This document shows, in pieces, positions 45,919-56,379 of a DNA stretch of 64,000 bases. The notes below the pieces were generated by a model that worked only from the letters and a program-made list of their open reading frames with translations, was not told the DNA's origin and ran no database searches. Position 1 is the stretch's first letter. Each line of letters begins with the position of its first letter. The position numbers and the translations under genes were made by a program. This DNA comes from Marinomonas foliarum (lineage in GTDB: Bacteria > Pseudomonadota > Gammaproteobacteria > Pseudomonadales > Marinomonadaceae), in contig NZ_QPJQ01000006.1 of the NCBI RefSeq assembly GCF_003337275.1, positions 1 to 64,000 of the forward strand, read 5' to 3'.

Positions 45919-47190
45919 CTAAATATAACTTTGAAACCAGTGTTTAAGTTTCTGCCACGCCTTCGCTGCACTGAAGGATGACCCGATTTCTTTAGGTGCC
46001 AGAACTGACGTTTCTCGTTTAGTTTGCGTCTTAGACATCATCCGCTTCGAGATTTCGGTTACTTCAGCCTCTTTACTGCCATAAGCCAATAATCCAACAC
46101 TTGTTGAATATATAGGGTTATCGACAATGTCCGACATTCCTTTAGTACAATCTGGTAAAGATAGTCGAACAGGCATCTGGAAAACCTTTTCCGCCAGTTC
46201 AGCCGCCCCTTCCATTAGGGACGTACCCCCAGTAATAACAATACCTGCAGGTATACGCTCAGCATATCCACTGCGTCTTAATTCATCCAAAACTAAATTG
46301 TAAATTTCTTCGTACCTAGCCTCTACAACTTCGGTTAAGGCATGGCGTGTGATCGATCTTGGCTGACGATCACCAACACTTGGCACCTGAAGAACCTGAT
46401 CTGCAGATGCCATAGAAGACATAGCGCATGCATACTTCACTTTAATTTCTTCTGCATGCTGAGTCGGTGTACGCAGAGCCATCGAAATATCGTTCGTGAC
46501 CTGATCACCCGCCACTGGAACCACAGCGGTATGATGCAAGGCACCATCAAGCCAAACTGCGATATCAGATGTTCCAGCACCAATATCTATTAAACAAACA
46601 CCTAACTCTTTTTCGTCTTCACTTAGTGAAGATTCGCTCGAAGCCAACTGTGAGAGAATGACGCCATCCACTCCCAGCCCACAACGTTTAATACACTTTT
46701 CTACGTTCATCACAGCGTTAACAGCACCGGATATTAAATGAACGTTAGCCTCCAAACGAACACCAGACATACCCAAAGGATCTTTAATACCTTCTTGTGA
46801 ATCAATATGGTATTCCTGAGGCAAAATATGTATGACTCGCTGATCTGAGGATATTGGTACCGCTTGTGCAGCATCAATTACTCGATCTATGTCTTCTTTC
46901 TGCACTTCACCATTTTTCACAGCAACAATGCCATGAGAGTTCAGGCTACGTATATGACTCCCAGCAACACTGACATAAACAGAATGTATATTACAACCTG
47001 CCATCAACTCCGCTTCTTCAACAGCTCTTTGGATAGACTGTACTGTTGACTCAATATTGATGACAACACCACGTTTCATACCCTTTGAACTATGAGAGCC
47101 AATACCGACAATTTCCAAACTACCATCAGCCAGAACTTCGCCAACCAAACAGATAACTTTCGATGTGCCTACATCCAAACCGACTATCAT
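45919..47190 (-). CDS. ftsA: cell-division protein FtsA
   Basis: 423 residues, an actin-like membrane tether for FtsZ. It has GLDVGTSKVICLVGE (phosphate 1), DIGAGTSDIAVW (phosphate 2), ITGGTSLMEGAAEL (adenosine motif) and a C-terminal amphipathic helix AWQKLKHWFQSYI for membrane binding. GGAAGG lies 4 nt before the ATG. It lies between ftsQ and ftsZ in the standard order. Confidence 0.98.
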   Translation of the reverse strand: MIVGLDVGTSKVICLVGEVLADGSLEIVGIGSHSSKGMKRGVVINIESTVQSIQRAVEEAELMAGCNIHSVYVSVAGSHIRSLNSHGIVAVKNGEVQKEDIDRVIDAAQAVPISSDQRVIHILPQEYHIDSQEGIKDPLGMSGVRLEANVHLISGAVNAVMNVEKCIKRCGLGVDGVILSQLASSESSLSEDEKELGVCLIDIGAGTSDIAVWLDGALHHTAVVPVAGDQVTNDISMALRTPTQHAEEIKVKYACAMSSMASADQVLQVPSVGDRQPRSITRHALTEVVEARYEEIYNLVLDELRRSGYAERIPAGIVITGGTSLMEGAAELAEKVFQMPVRLSLPDCTKGMSDIVDNPIYSTSVGLLAYGSKEAEVTEISKRMMSKTQTKRETSVLAPKEIGSSFSAAKAWQKLKHWFQSYI

Positions 47191-47265
47191 TTTACCTTCC
47201 CGGCATTACGTGTTTTTATGATGACCTCTTTTATACTGTTTAAAAAAGCAACAAACAGGCCAACA

Positions 47266-47946
47266 TTATTTATTTTTTGTCCAACCAACTGCTACCCCAT
47301 GAGGATAGCGAGCATCGACAGACGTTATTTGATCTATTCTACCCGATAAATCACTTTTATACACCGCTATAAAGCGCTGTAACCGCTCTAATATCTCGCT
47401 CCTCCCCAGCTTAACCGCCACACCGTTACTAAAAACAATATTCCATGCCCCCCTTGGCTCTAAGGTAAGGGAAAATATGCGCAATGAGGATGAAGCAAGC
47501 ACTTGGCTCACTAACCCAAACTGCTCAAGCACAATATCACTTGAATCTTCTGGACCATAAAGCCGAGTAAGCGGCAAATCAGGAACCGTTTTCGGGGTAA
47601 TAACGGCAGCAGAGGTGGAAAGAACTTGCCTATCACCCCAGTATGCTAGAGGCGTATGCTCATGAACAAGCACCTGCAATGTATTTGGCCAAACTTTACG
47701 AATCTCTGCACTTGCCACCCACTCTGATGACAAAACCGTTGCTAAAGCATCAGATAAAGAAACACTTAAAAGGCTTTGATCGAGCAAAGAAGAAAAATCT
47801 GACTGCAACTCTGCTTTAGTCGCATATTTCAAATCACCTTTGATCTCAATATTTTCAATAGCAAACCAAGTTTCAGAGGAATCTTTTCCCTGAAACGTGG
47901 CTACCAATATTAGTAATATCGCCCCAATGAGTGCCGCTATTCTCAT
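47266..47946 (-). CDS. ftsQ: cell-division protein FtsQ
   Basis: 226 residues, a bitopic protein of the FtsQLB complex. A single membrane segment (about residues 2-19, IAALIGAILLILVATF) is followed by a POTRA domain (FAIENIEIKGDLKY, VSLSDALATVL) and the beta domain. E. coli FtsQ has 276 residues and about 25 cytoplasmic residues before the membrane segment. Here that tail is almost absent, and an in-frame TAA two codons before the ATG shows this is not a start-site error. It begins 3 bp after the ddlB stop. Confidence 0.95.
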   Translation of the reverse strand: MRIAALIGAILLILVATFQGKDSSETWFAIENIEIKGDLKYATKAELQSDFSSLLDQSLLSVSLSDALATVLSSEWVASAEIRKVWPNTLQVLVHEHTPLAYWGDRQVLSTSAAVITPKTVPDLPLTRLYGPEDSSDIVLEQFGLVSQVLASSSLRIFSLTLEPRGAWNIVFSNGVAVKLGRSEILERLQRFIAVYKSDLSGRIDQITSVDARYPHGVAVGWTKNK

Positions 47947-47949
47947 GAC

Positions 47950-48903
47950 TTAGTTACGCCCTACTTTATCCCAGGCATTTTGCGCAATTTTTTCTACAAG
48001 TGAAGCGTAGTCAATTCCAACATAATTAGCAGCCATAGGAACCAAGCTATGAGACGTCATACCTGGCGCAGTATTTACTTCCAGCACCCAAAAAACACCT
48101 GCTTGATCGCGCATCACATCAACACGCCCCCAACCAGAACAACCTAATGAACGATAAGCATCCAACGCTAACATTTGCAGCTCATTTTCATCATCTTCAT
48201 TCAAACCACAAGGTAAAAGATACTCTGTATCATCTGCTATGTACTTAGCCTCGTAATCATAAAGTTTATGGTCTGGAGCAGGCTTAAGCCCTATTGGAGG
48301 GTAAGCCACGTCATCGATTATAGTAATTGTAAACTCAGGCCCATCAACAAACTCTTCAACCAGAACATCAGAGTCATACTCAAGCGCTTTAATAAGTGCT
48401 TCATCAAGCTCGATTCTATTGGTTGCTTTATTAATTCCAATGGTCGAACCCTCTCTTGAAGGCTTCACTATCACGGGATAAGACATTTGCTCTTCAATAA
48501 CATCTGCATTGGCGTGCCCGACAAAAGACAAATAAGCCGGCGTTGGAATCCCAATACCATGCCAAAAGCGCTTGGTTAGGACTTTATCCATTGCAAGACC
48601 ACAGGCCAAAGGCGAACTACCAGTATAAGGTTTACCAAACATTTCAAGCAAAGCCTGAACTCGACCATCCTCACCTTCTCCACCATGTAACGCTATGAAA
48701 GCAAGATCAAATTCAATAGACTGCAACTGCACAATAGGATCCAGAGTGGCACTTGAACCATAAAGGTCCAACTCAACCACCTGAAAGCCTTTTGTTCTAA
48801 GCCCCTCCGCGACCAGAGGACCACTTTGCATCGACACTTCACGCTCTGCTGATCGGCCACCATAAATAACAACAATTACAGCTTCTTTTAGTGTTTTTGA
48901 CAT
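47950..48903 (-). CDS. ddlB: D-alanine--D-alanine ligase
   Basis: 317 residues of the ATP-grasp family, making the D-Ala-D-Ala dipeptide for MurF. Conserved parts: VIYGGRSAEREVSMQSG, ALHGGEGEDGRVQ, VKPSREGSTIG, VEEFVDGPEF and the metal site FWVLEVNTAPGMTSHS. It sits between murC and ftsQ as usual. Confidence 0.97.
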   Translation of the reverse strand: MSKTLKEAVIVVIYGGRSAEREVSMQSGPLVAEGLRTKGFQVVELDLYGSSATLDPIVQLQSIEFDLAFIALHGGEGEDGRVQALLEMFGKPYTGSSPLACGLAMDKVLTKRFWHGIGIPTPAYLSFVGHANADVIEEQMSYPVIVKPSREGSTIGINKATNRIELDEALIKALEYDSDVLVEEFVDGPEFTITIIDDVAYPPIGLKPAPDHKLYDYEAKYIADDTEYLLPCGLNEDDENELQMLALDAYRSLGCSGWGRVDVMRDQAGVFWVLEVNTAPGMTSHSLVPMAANYVGIDYASLVEKIAQNAWDKVGRN

Positions 48904-48904
48904 C

Positions 48905-50326
48905 TTAAATTCCGCTCACAGATAAGTTTTTCGACACCGTACCAATATCACCAGCACCTTGGGTGATAAACAAATCACCCTCGCGCAGGACATTGCTTAA
49001 AATGGAGCGTAGATCTGCCTCACTACCAACATGAATTGGATCAACATTACCACGCTGACGAATGCTGCCACATAAAGAACGACTGTCAGCACCATTAATA
49101 GGGATCTCACCAGCTGCATAAACATCAAGCAGCAACAACACATCTACTTGTGACAAAACCCTAACAAAATCTTCGTAAAGATCACGGGTCCTTGTGTAAC
49201 GATGTGGCTGATACACCATAACCAATCGTTTTTCTGGCCAACCAGCACGAATGGCTTTTATGGTCGCTAAAACTTCACTCGGGTGATGGCCATAATCATC
49301 AACGAACATTACGCTAGAACCATTCGGAAGCTCTAACGGTTTTTGCTCTTGGAAACGTCGCCCAACACCTTCGAATCCCATCAAACCAGCTTGAATTGCA
49401 CTTGCATCAACACCCAAATCAGTCGCCACTGCAATTGTAGAAAGCGCATTTAATACATTATGACGGCCAGGCATTGGCAAACGAATTTTTAACGGCTCAC
49501 CCTCGGGGCGATGAGCTAAAAACTCGCAGTAGCGACCAGTCTGAACAATATCAGTTGCGTAGAAGTCGGCTTCTTGATCAATCCCATAGGTCAAAACAGG
49601 TCGACTTAGTAATGGCAAAATTTCACGGACATTTTCATCATCAACACATAAAACAGCCAAACCATAAAATGGTAAATTGTGCACAAACTCTACAAACGTG
49701 TGTTTTACCTTCTCAAAGTCACCATCATAAGTATCCATGTGATCTTCATCGATATTAGTTACTATGACTGTTTGCGGCTGCAAATGCAGAAAAGATGCAT
49801 CACTCTCATCTGCTTCAGCCACAAGGTATGCACTACTACCCAATTGCGCATTCGCGCCAGCACTTGTTAGGCGACCACCAATAACAAATGTTGGCGCTTC
49901 ACCTGTAGACGCCAGTATAGATGCCATCAAACTGGTTGTTGTTGTCTTACCGTGCGTTCCTGCAACAGCAATACCGTGGCGATAGCGCATTAGCTCAGCC
50001 AACATCTCAGCTCTTCGCACAATCGGAATTCGATGCTCTTTCCCCCAAATGATTTCTGGGTTTTGCTCATTCACCGCAGTAGACACAACAATGACGTGCG
50101 CATCATAGACGTTTTCTTCTAAATGCCCGAGATAGATCTTAATCCCAAGTTCTTCAAGTCGCTCGGTTGTCGATGACGCTTTCAAGTCAGACCCTGAAAC
50201 TTGGTAACCTTGGTTATGCAACACCTCGGCAATACCACACATACCAACACCACCTATACCTATAAAGTGGATATTTTGGATGCGACGCATGGTTGGAATA
50301 TCGTACTGAGTTTTATTGTTTATCAT
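48905..50326 (-). CDS. murC: UDP-N-acetylmuramate--L-alanine ligase
   Basis: 473 residues. The first Mur ligase adds L-Ala to UDP-MurNAc. The N-terminal Rossmann part is [17 protein letters not shown], the ATP loop [13 protein letters not shown] and the Mg and carbamate-Lys region [10 protein letters not shown]; the C-terminal domain carries [10 protein letters not shown] and [11 protein letters not shown]. It overlaps murG by 4 bp and lies 1 bp from ddlB. Confidence 0.98.
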   Translation of the reverse strand: MINNKTQYDIPTMRRIQNIHFIGIGGVGMCGIAEVLHNQGYQVSGSDLKASSTTERLEELGIKIYLGHLEENVYDAHVIVVSTAVNEQNPEIIWGKEHRIPIVRRAEMLAELMRYRHGIAVAGTHGKTTTTSLMASILASTGEAPTFVIGGRLTSAGANAQLGSSAYLVAEADESDASFLHLQPQTVIVTNIDEDHMDTYDGDFEKVKHTFVEFVHNLPFYGLAVLCVDDENVREILPLLSRPVLTYGIDQEADFYATDIVQTGRYCEFLAHRPEGEPLKIRLPMPGRHNVLNALSTIAVATDLGVDASAIQAGLMGFEGVGRRFQEQKPLELPNGSSVMFVDDYGHHPSEVLATIKAIRAGWPEKRLVMVYQPHRYTRTRDLYEDFVRVLSQVDVLLLLDVYAAGEIPINGADSRSLCGSIRQRGNVDPIHVGSEADLRSILSNVLREGDLFITQGAGDIGTVSKNLSVSGI

Positions 50327-51396
50327 GATTTTATTAACCTTAAACAGTGTGCAACAACATCTTGCGTTGCATTTGGATGAGCAACCAACTTGGCCTGCTC
50401 TCCCATTTTCAACAATGTCTCTTCGCTCTCTACAAACTCAGAAAGCAATGATATGATTTTTTCACAAGTTAACTGTGGCTGAGGCAATAAATAAGCGCCT
50501 CCATTTTTCTCTAAATAGCGTGCATTGGCCGTTTGGTGATCATCAATTGCATAAGGGTATGGAACCAAAATTGACGGCAGTCCAGCAATTGCAAGTTCAC
50601 TCACCGTCATGGCGCCAGCTCGACACAAAACAATATCCGCCCAATAATACGCTTGATCCATGTTATCCAAATAAGGCTCAACACGGGCCTCTACTTCTGC
50701 CTCACGATACAGTTCAGAGACCAAGTCAAAGTTACGAACCCCCGTCTGATGCCAAACATCCAACCGCTGAGAAAAAGGCCATTGCGCTAAAACTTGCGGC
50801 ATTACGTCATTAATAGCCTTAGCCCCCAAACTACCACCAACGACAAGTAATCGTAGCGGTCGCGCCACACTGCTTCTAGATACGCGAACACGTTGGTCCA
50901 AAATATCGTTCCGAATAGGATTACCAACACTAATAGCGTTTGGCAAAGCGCCATCAAAAGCTTGCAACCTTAAACTCGCCACTTTTGACAGTAGCTTATT
51001 CGTAGTCCCAGCGATGGCATTTTGCTCATGTATCACCAAAGGAATCCCCAAAAGTCGAGCTGCAACACCACCAGGACCAGCGACAAAACCGCCCATACCC
51101 AACACAACATCAGGCTTAACCTTTTGTAAAACGGCAACCGCTTGGCCTATTGCATGCAAAACTCTAAACGGAGCCGCTAATAAACCAAGCACACCTTTGC
51201 CTCTCACCCCTTTAATAGATAAAGAATGCAGAACAATATCCTGCTTGGGCACTAGAGACTCTTCCATTCCCCCTTTAGAACCTAACCACTGAACGTCTAA
51301 GCCCTTTTCTTTAAAACTATGAGCGCAAGCCAAAGCCGGATAAATATGACCACCCGTTCCGCCAGCCATAATGATGACCTTCTTAACATCACTCAT
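50323..51396 (-). CDS. murG: lipid II synthase MurG
   Basis: 357 residues, a GT-B glycosyltransferase that adds GlcNAc to lipid I on the inner membrane face. The glycine-rich loop [27 protein letters not shown], the donor-site [13 protein letters not shown] and [12 protein letters not shown] are all present. It overlaps both ftsW and murC by 4 bp. Confidence 0.98.
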   Translation of the reverse strand: MSDVKKVIIMAGGTGGHIYPALACAHSFKEKGLDVQWLGSKGGMEESLVPKQDIVLHSLSIKGVRGKGVLGLLAAPFRVLHAIGQAVAVLQKVKPDVVLGMGGFVAGPGGVAARLLGIPLVIHEQNAIAGTTNKLLSKVASLRLQAFDGALPNAISVGNPIRNDILDQRVRVSRSSVARPLRLLVVGGSLGAKAINDVMPQVLAQWPFSQRLDVWHQTGVRNFDLVSELYREAEVEARVEPYLDNMDQAYYWADIVLCRAGAMTVSELAIAGLPSILVPYPYAIDDHQTANARYLEKNGGAYLLPQPQLTCEKIISLLSEFVESEETLLKMGEQAKLVAHPNATQDVVAHCLRLIKS

Positions 51397-52580
51397 GCTG
51401 CACTCTCTTTCAATTTAGAAGATTCTCCAGAATCATTTTCAACACGTCGATTTTCAATATCCACACGCGCAACAACAAACAAACTACTCAAAGTAATAAT
51501 AAGACTACTACCGCCGTAACTAATAAGAGGCAAAGTAAGTCCCTTAGTCGGTAAAAAACCCGTATTCACACCAATATTAATGATCACCTGAGCCAAAATA
51601 AGAATAGAAAAGCCGAAGCACATGTACGCAGCAAACGGACGAGACAAAGTCATAGCATGACGGCCAATTTTAAAAGCACGCGCCACCATTAATGCAAATA
51701 AACATATCAGCAGCAAGCCACCAAACATGCCGGTTTCTTCAACCCAAATAGAAAACACAAAGTCCGTATGAGCCTCTGGCAAATAAGACAGCTTTTGAAC
51801 ACTATTCCCAAGACCTAGACCAAACCATTCCCCACGACCATAAGCAATTAAAGCCTGACTAAGCTGATAGCCCTCATTAAAAGGGTCCGCCCATGGATCT
51901 ATAAAGTTCATCAACCGCTTTAATCGGTAGCTTTCAGAAATCGCAACTACGCCCAACATCAAAACCGCGCCGACCATCAGCAATAAAAACTGATACAAGG
52001 GCGCTCCACCTAAGAAGAGCAACACCATCACAGTCCCAAGTAAAACAACGGATGCGCCAAAATCTGGCTCAAACAATAAAAACAACAGAAAAATACTACA
52101 AAGACAAAGAGGAAGTACAAAACCAACCCACCCCTCTCTCACTCGATCCGCTCGGCGCACGAGATAACCAGAGACGTAAACCACCATACAAACTTTTGCT
52201 ACTTCAGACGCCTGCAGATTGAACACCACAAGGTTAATCCAACGGCGACTACCATTGACACTCTTACCAATACCAGGCATCAACACAAGAATGAGCAAAA
52301 TTAGGGACAACCCCATCATCAGAATGCCCCATTTATGCAGCTGACTTGTTGGTAATGACAGTAGAACCCAACCTGAAATTAAGCCGATAATTAGGTACAG
52401 AGCTTGCCGCACCATAAAAAAGTAAGGGTGACCATGAATATCTTCAGAGATTGAAATGGAAGCACTTGAGACCATCACCATTCCAAGCGCTAGAATGGCA
52501 ACAACAGAAGCAACAAAAACGACATCAACCTGAGCAAACTCACGAATAGAAACTCGGTCAAATACCTTTAACCACTTCAT
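51393..52580 (-). CDS. ftsW: septal peptidoglycan glycosyltransferase FtsW
   Basis: 395 residues with about ten membrane segments of the SEDS family. It polymerises lipid II at the septum with FtsI. Conserved loops include INLVVFNLQASEVAKVC, EPDFGASVVLLGTV and the C-terminal GLTLPLISYGGSSLI. It overlaps murD and murG by 4 bp each. Confidence 0.97.
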   Translation of the reverse strand: MKWLKVFDRVSIREFAQVDVVFVASVVAILALGMVMVSSASISISEDIHGHPYFFMVRQALYLIIGLISGWVLLSLPTSQLHKWGILMMGLSLILLILVLMPGIGKSVNGSRRWINLVVFNLQASEVAKVCMVVYVSGYLVRRADRVREGWVGFVLPLCLCSIFLLFLLFEPDFGASVVLLGTVMVLLFLGGAPLYQFLLLMVGAVLMLGVVAISESYRLKRLMNFIDPWADPFNEGYQLSQALIAYGRGEWFGLGLGNSVQKLSYLPEAHTDFVFSIWVEETGMFGGLLLICLFALMVARAFKIGRHAMTLSRPFAAYMCFGFSILILAQVIINIGVNTGFLPTKGLTLPLISYGGSSLIITLSSLFVVARVDIENRRVENDSGESSKLKESAA

Positions 52581-53926
52581 AATTCATTAACCAATCGAGC
52601 AAAATGCTCACCGCGCACTTCATAGTTCTTATACATATCTAAACTAGCACAAGCGGGTGAGAACAAAACGATATCCCCCTCTTTACCATCTTTGCCGATA
52701 CTAGCAACAATTTGATCCAAGGTTTCAAAACGTTTTACTTCAGCGCCTACAGGCAACACTTCAGCAATCCGCTCTGCGTCTTTACCAAACAAATACGTGG
52801 TACGCACAAAATCATTTACCGGCTTCGCAAGCGCCCGAAAATCCGCTCCTTTTCCATCTCCGCCAGCAATAAGTAAAATATTCTTAGCAGCAGAAGAACC
52901 AAGACCTTGAAGCGCCGCCAAGGTTGCACCCACATTAGTACCTTTTGAGTCATTAATGTAAGTCACCTCATTACGCACACGAACTGTCTCACAACGATGG
53001 GGTAACCCACAAAACTCACTTAATACTTTCGCAACTGCCTCCGACATTACATCCATACCCAACAGCTCAATCATTGCCAAAGCAGCCAGCACATTGGCGT
53101 GATTATGTGAGCCCTTTAAGGCGACTTGAGAAGTGTGATACAGCCTTTCAACACCATGACACAGCCAAGCGCCATCACCATCTTTCAGCATGCCGTATTC
53201 TTTCAAGTCTGGACTTTTCGTAGTAAAAGCGCGAACAGGAACACCTTCCGCCAACAATGGCGCTGTTAAGATATCCTGCTTATTACAGACCGCTGCTTTG
53301 CAGCCGCGATAGACTTTTTGCTTGGCTCTCTGGTATTCATATAAATCTTTATAACGATCCATATGATCTTCAGAAACATTGAGGAGACAGGCTAAATCAG
53401 CCTGTAGGCCATGTGTGGTTTCAAGCTGAAAGCTAGATAACTCAAGTACATAGAAGTCAGTATTAGGAGACAGTAAATCTAATGCAGGCAAACCTAAATT
53501 ACCGCCAGCCTTAGCATTTTTCCCACAAGCCTGAAGCAGCAAAGCCACCAAAGTCGTTACCGTACTTTTGGCGTTAGATCCTGTAATGGCAACAAAAGGC
53601 GCATCGACATAATCGCGAAACAAATCGATATCGCCACGCATGGCAACACCCCGTTCAGCCAGACGAGAGAGAACAGGTGTCCGTAATGCGATACCTGGAC
53701 TAACAAATAGCTCTGTCACCCCAAGGGTTTCAAGCACACCCAAATCACCAGTAAAAATTCGCTCTTCAGGACAAAGTTTTTTCGCCTCTTCCAAGCCAGG
53801 TGGATTCTCTCGAGAATCCACCACGTAAAACTCAATGCCTTTGCTGGCTAAAAAGCGCACACAAGACAAACCTGTCGCTCCCAAGCCGACAACGGCTCTT
53901 ATCCGATCTGACCCGATCAACGACAT
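52577..53926 (-). CDS. murD: UDP-N-acetylmuramoylalanine--D-glutamate ligase
   Basis: 449 residues, the second Mur ligase. An N-terminal Rossmann part (VVGLGATGLSCVRFLASKG) is followed by the ATP loop ITGSNAKSTVTTLV, in which Ala replaces the usual Gly of GTNGKS, a variant I recall from pseudomonad MurD. LELSSFQLE, YINDSKGTNV and the C-terminal FSPACASLDMYKNYE are conserved. The gene overlaps ftsW by 4 bp and lies 9 bp after mraY. Confidence 0.98.
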   Translation of the reverse strand: MSLIGSDRIRAVVGLGATGLSCVRFLASKGIEFYVVDSRENPPGLEEAKKLCPEERIFTGDLGVLETLGVTELFVSPGIALRTPVLSRLAERGVAMRGDIDLFRDYVDAPFVAITGSNAKSTVTTLVALLLQACGKNAKAGGNLGLPALDLLSPNTDFYVLELSSFQLETTHGLQADLACLLNVSEDHMDRYKDLYEYQRAKQKVYRGCKAAVCNKQDILTAPLLAEGVPVRAFTTKSPDLKEYGMLKDGDGAWLCHGVERLYHTSQVALKGSHNHANVLAALAMIELLGMDVMSEAVAKVLSEFCGLPHRCETVRVRNEVTYINDSKGTNVGATLAALQGLGSSAAKNILLIAGGDGKGADFRALAKPVNDFVRTTYLFGKDAERIAEVLPVGAEVKRFETLDQIVASIGKDGKEGDIVLFSPACASLDMYKNYEVRGEHFARLVNEL

Positions 53927-53935
53927 GCAAAGCTC

Positions 53936-55018
53936 CTAGCGTACTTTTAAGGTGGCAAAACCCACTAAAACAAGACAAACAGTGATAATCCAAAATCGCA
54001 CAATCACTTTAGGCTCAGCCCATCCTTTTAATTCAAAATGGTGATGAATTGGCGCCATCCTAAATATCCTTCGCTTAGTCAGCTTATATGAGGCAACCTG
54101 CAGAATGACCGACACCGTTTCCATTACGAAAACACCACCCATGATAAATAAAACTAATTCTTGGCGAACAATAACAGCAATCGTTCCTAATGCAGCACCC
54201 AAAGCCAAAGATCCCACATCACCCATGAAAATTTGAGCTGGGTAAGTGTTAAACCATAGGAACCCCAAACCGGCTCCAGCCAGCGCAGCACAAAACACCA
54301 GCAACTCCCCCGAGCCCTGCACATAAGGAATAAGCAAATAATCTGCGAATCGAATATTACCAGTGAGGTAGGCAAAAACACCAAGAGCGCCACCTACCAG
54401 AACTGTAGGTAAAATAGCCAAGCCATCCAAACCATCGGTTAAATTCACCGCATTACTCGTACCGACAATAACGAAATAAGTCAGCACTATAAAAAACACA
54501 CCCAACGGAATAGCAACATCTTTAAATAAAGGCACAATTAAAGCGGTTTCAGCAGGAGTACTCGCGGTGTAATACAAATAAAAGGCAGCAGCCAAGCCAA
54601 ACACACTTTGCCAAAAGTACTTCCATCTCCCCGGAAGACCACGCGAATTTTTCTCAACCACTTTGCGATAGTCATCAACCCAACCAACTATCCCAAACGC
54701 CAACATAACCAACAAAACAACCCAAACATATTGGTTACGTAGATCCCCCCATAGCAATGTACTAACAGAGATCGAAAATATTATCAGAGCACCGCCCATA
54801 GTCGGCGTGCCCGCTTTTGCCAAATGAGTCTGAGGGCCGTCATTTCGAACCGACTGACCAATTTGCAAGCGTTGCAATAAAACGATGACTTTATTACCTA
54901 TCAAAAGGGAAATAGCCAATGCGGTAAGCACACCCAAAATGGCACGCAAAGATAAATAATTGAATACGGTAAAAAAAGTGTGGTATTTGCTTAAATACGC
55001 CGTGAGCAGAAGTAACAT
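53936..55018 (-). CDS. mraY: phospho-MurNAc-pentapeptide translocase MraY
   Basis: 360 residues with ten predicted membrane segments. It makes lipid I from UDP-MurNAc-pentapeptide and undecaprenyl phosphate. Signatures are [32 protein letters not shown] (metal-binding Asp residues) and [11 protein letters not shown]. It lies between murF and murD with small gaps. Confidence 0.98.
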   Translation of the reverse strand: MLLLLTAYLSKYHTFFTVFNYLSLRAILGVLTALAISLLIGNKVIVLLQRLQIGQSVRNDGPQTHLAKAGTPTMGGALIIFSISVSTLLWGDLRNQYVWVVLLVMLAFGIVGWVDDYRKVVEKNSRGLPGRWKYFWQSVFGLAAAFYLYYTASTPAETALIVPLFKDVAIPLGVFFIVLTYFVIVGTSNAVNLTDGLDGLAILPTVLVGGALGVFAYLTGNIRFADYLLIPYVQGSGELLVFCAALAGAGLGFLWFNTYPAQIFMGDVGSLALGAALGTIAVIVRQELVLFIMGGVFVMETVSVILQVASYKLTKRRIFRMAPIHHHFELKGWAEPKVIVRFWIITVCLVLVGFATLKVR

Positions 55019-55032
55019 TGTTAAGGAATATC

Positions 55033-56379
55033 CTAATTAATTAATGCTTCAATGACATTTTCCATTTTAGCGGACCGAGATCCCTTTACTAAAATGGCGT
55101 GTTTTTTATCTAGTGGTCTAACAACCGTTGCCGCTTCATTATGGGTTTCACAAAATATCGCGTTACCCCCTTTATTCCTAAATGCCACTCCAGCAACTTT
55201 TGCTACCGAGCCGACACAAATCAAATAGGATATTCCCTTATCTTTTGCATATTCACCCAAACCATAATGAATCGCATCTCGCTGCTCACCCAATTCACCT
55301 AAAGCCCCCAAAATTAACCAGGTCTCTTCTACAGACTGCATAGATAACACATCTATTGCGGCTTCAACGGATTTTGGACTGGCATTGTAGCAATCATTAA
55401 TTAATAGAGCGCCATTTTTTGCTTTAAGGCGCTCTAACCGGCCAGAAACCATCACAGGCGCGGCTAATTTATCAGTCGCCTGCTTAAAATCAATCCCTAA
55501 GATCAACATAGCCAGCACAACCGCCATACCATTAGCAATTTGATGTTTCCCGGCACCGGCAATAGTCACCGGTAAAGCCTCCCCATCATAATGAAACAAT
55601 GCAGAACTGGACTCTGAGCCTAATTCTATATCAGAAGCATAAAGCCTAGCCGATTCAGTAAAGCCAAAAGAATATACTTCGCGCTGCTCAGCTAGGTCAC
55701 ACCAATAATGAAAGTATGCATCATCAGCATTCAACACCACGCTAGCATTAGGCGATGCCCCTGAAATTAAGCCACCTTTTTCTTTGGCTATGCTCTCAAG
55801 ATCACCCAGACCTTCGAAATGACTTCCACTGGCATTCGTTAATATCACTATATCTGGATACGCAATCCTCGCTAGCAGCGGAATTTCGCCAGTAAAACTG
55901 GTACCCGCTTCAATGACTGCTACCTCCTGACCAGCCTCCAATTCAAGCAATGTTTGCGGCACACCAATTTGATTGTTTAAATTGGCGCGTGTTTTTAACA
56001 CATTTTTATCTGCAAGGGACTGAGCCAACCAATCTTTTACGGTTGTTTTACCATTGCTGCCGGTAATACATACAATATCTCCTTGGAACGCATCCCTAAC
56101 CAAGCGAGCTATTGCACCATAAGCCAATGTCGTATCGCGCACTTTGACATAACTTGGAACATTAATCTCTCGATCAGAGACCACAGCAAGTGCTCCGTTA
56201 TCAATCGCCTGACTGGCATAATCATGTCCATCAAAACGCTCACCTTGAAGAGCAACAAAGACACAACCAGGCGAAATGTTTCGTGTATCTGTAACAACGG
56301 AACCTATCAAACAATCTGCACCTACAAGCTCACCATCGCAAGCTTGAGCAATATCCGAAAGAGCCAGATTAATTAACAT
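55033..56379 (-). CDS. murF: UDP-MurNAc-tripeptide--D-Ala-D-Ala ligase
   Basis: 448 residues. It adds the D-Ala-D-Ala dipeptide made by DdlB. The order is an N-terminal UDP-binding part ([19 protein letters not shown]), the ATP loop [24 protein letters not shown] and [13 protein letters not shown], with a C-terminal ligase domain ending [15 protein letters not shown]. It overlaps murE by 11 bp. Confidence 0.98.
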   Translation of the reverse strand: MLINLALSDIAQACDGELVGADCLIGSVVTDTRNISPGCVFVALQGERFDGHDYASQAIDNGALAVVSDREINVPSYVKVRDTTLAYGAIARLVRDAFQGDIVCITGSNGKTTVKDWLAQSLADKNVLKTRANLNNQIGVPQTLLELEAGQEVAVIEAGTSFTGEIPLLARIAYPDIVILTNASGSHFEGLGDLESIAKEKGGLISGASPNASVVLNADDAYFHYWCDLAEQREVYSFGFTESARLYASDIELGSESSSALFHYDGEALPVTIAGAGKHQIANGMAVVLAMLILGIDFKQATDKLAAPVMVSGRLERLKAKNGALLINDCYNASPKSVEAAIDVLSMQSVEETWLILGALGELGEQRDAIHYGLGEYAKDKGISYLICVGSVAKVAGVAFRNKGGNAIFCETHNEAATVVRPLDKKHAILVKGSRSAKMENVIEALIN

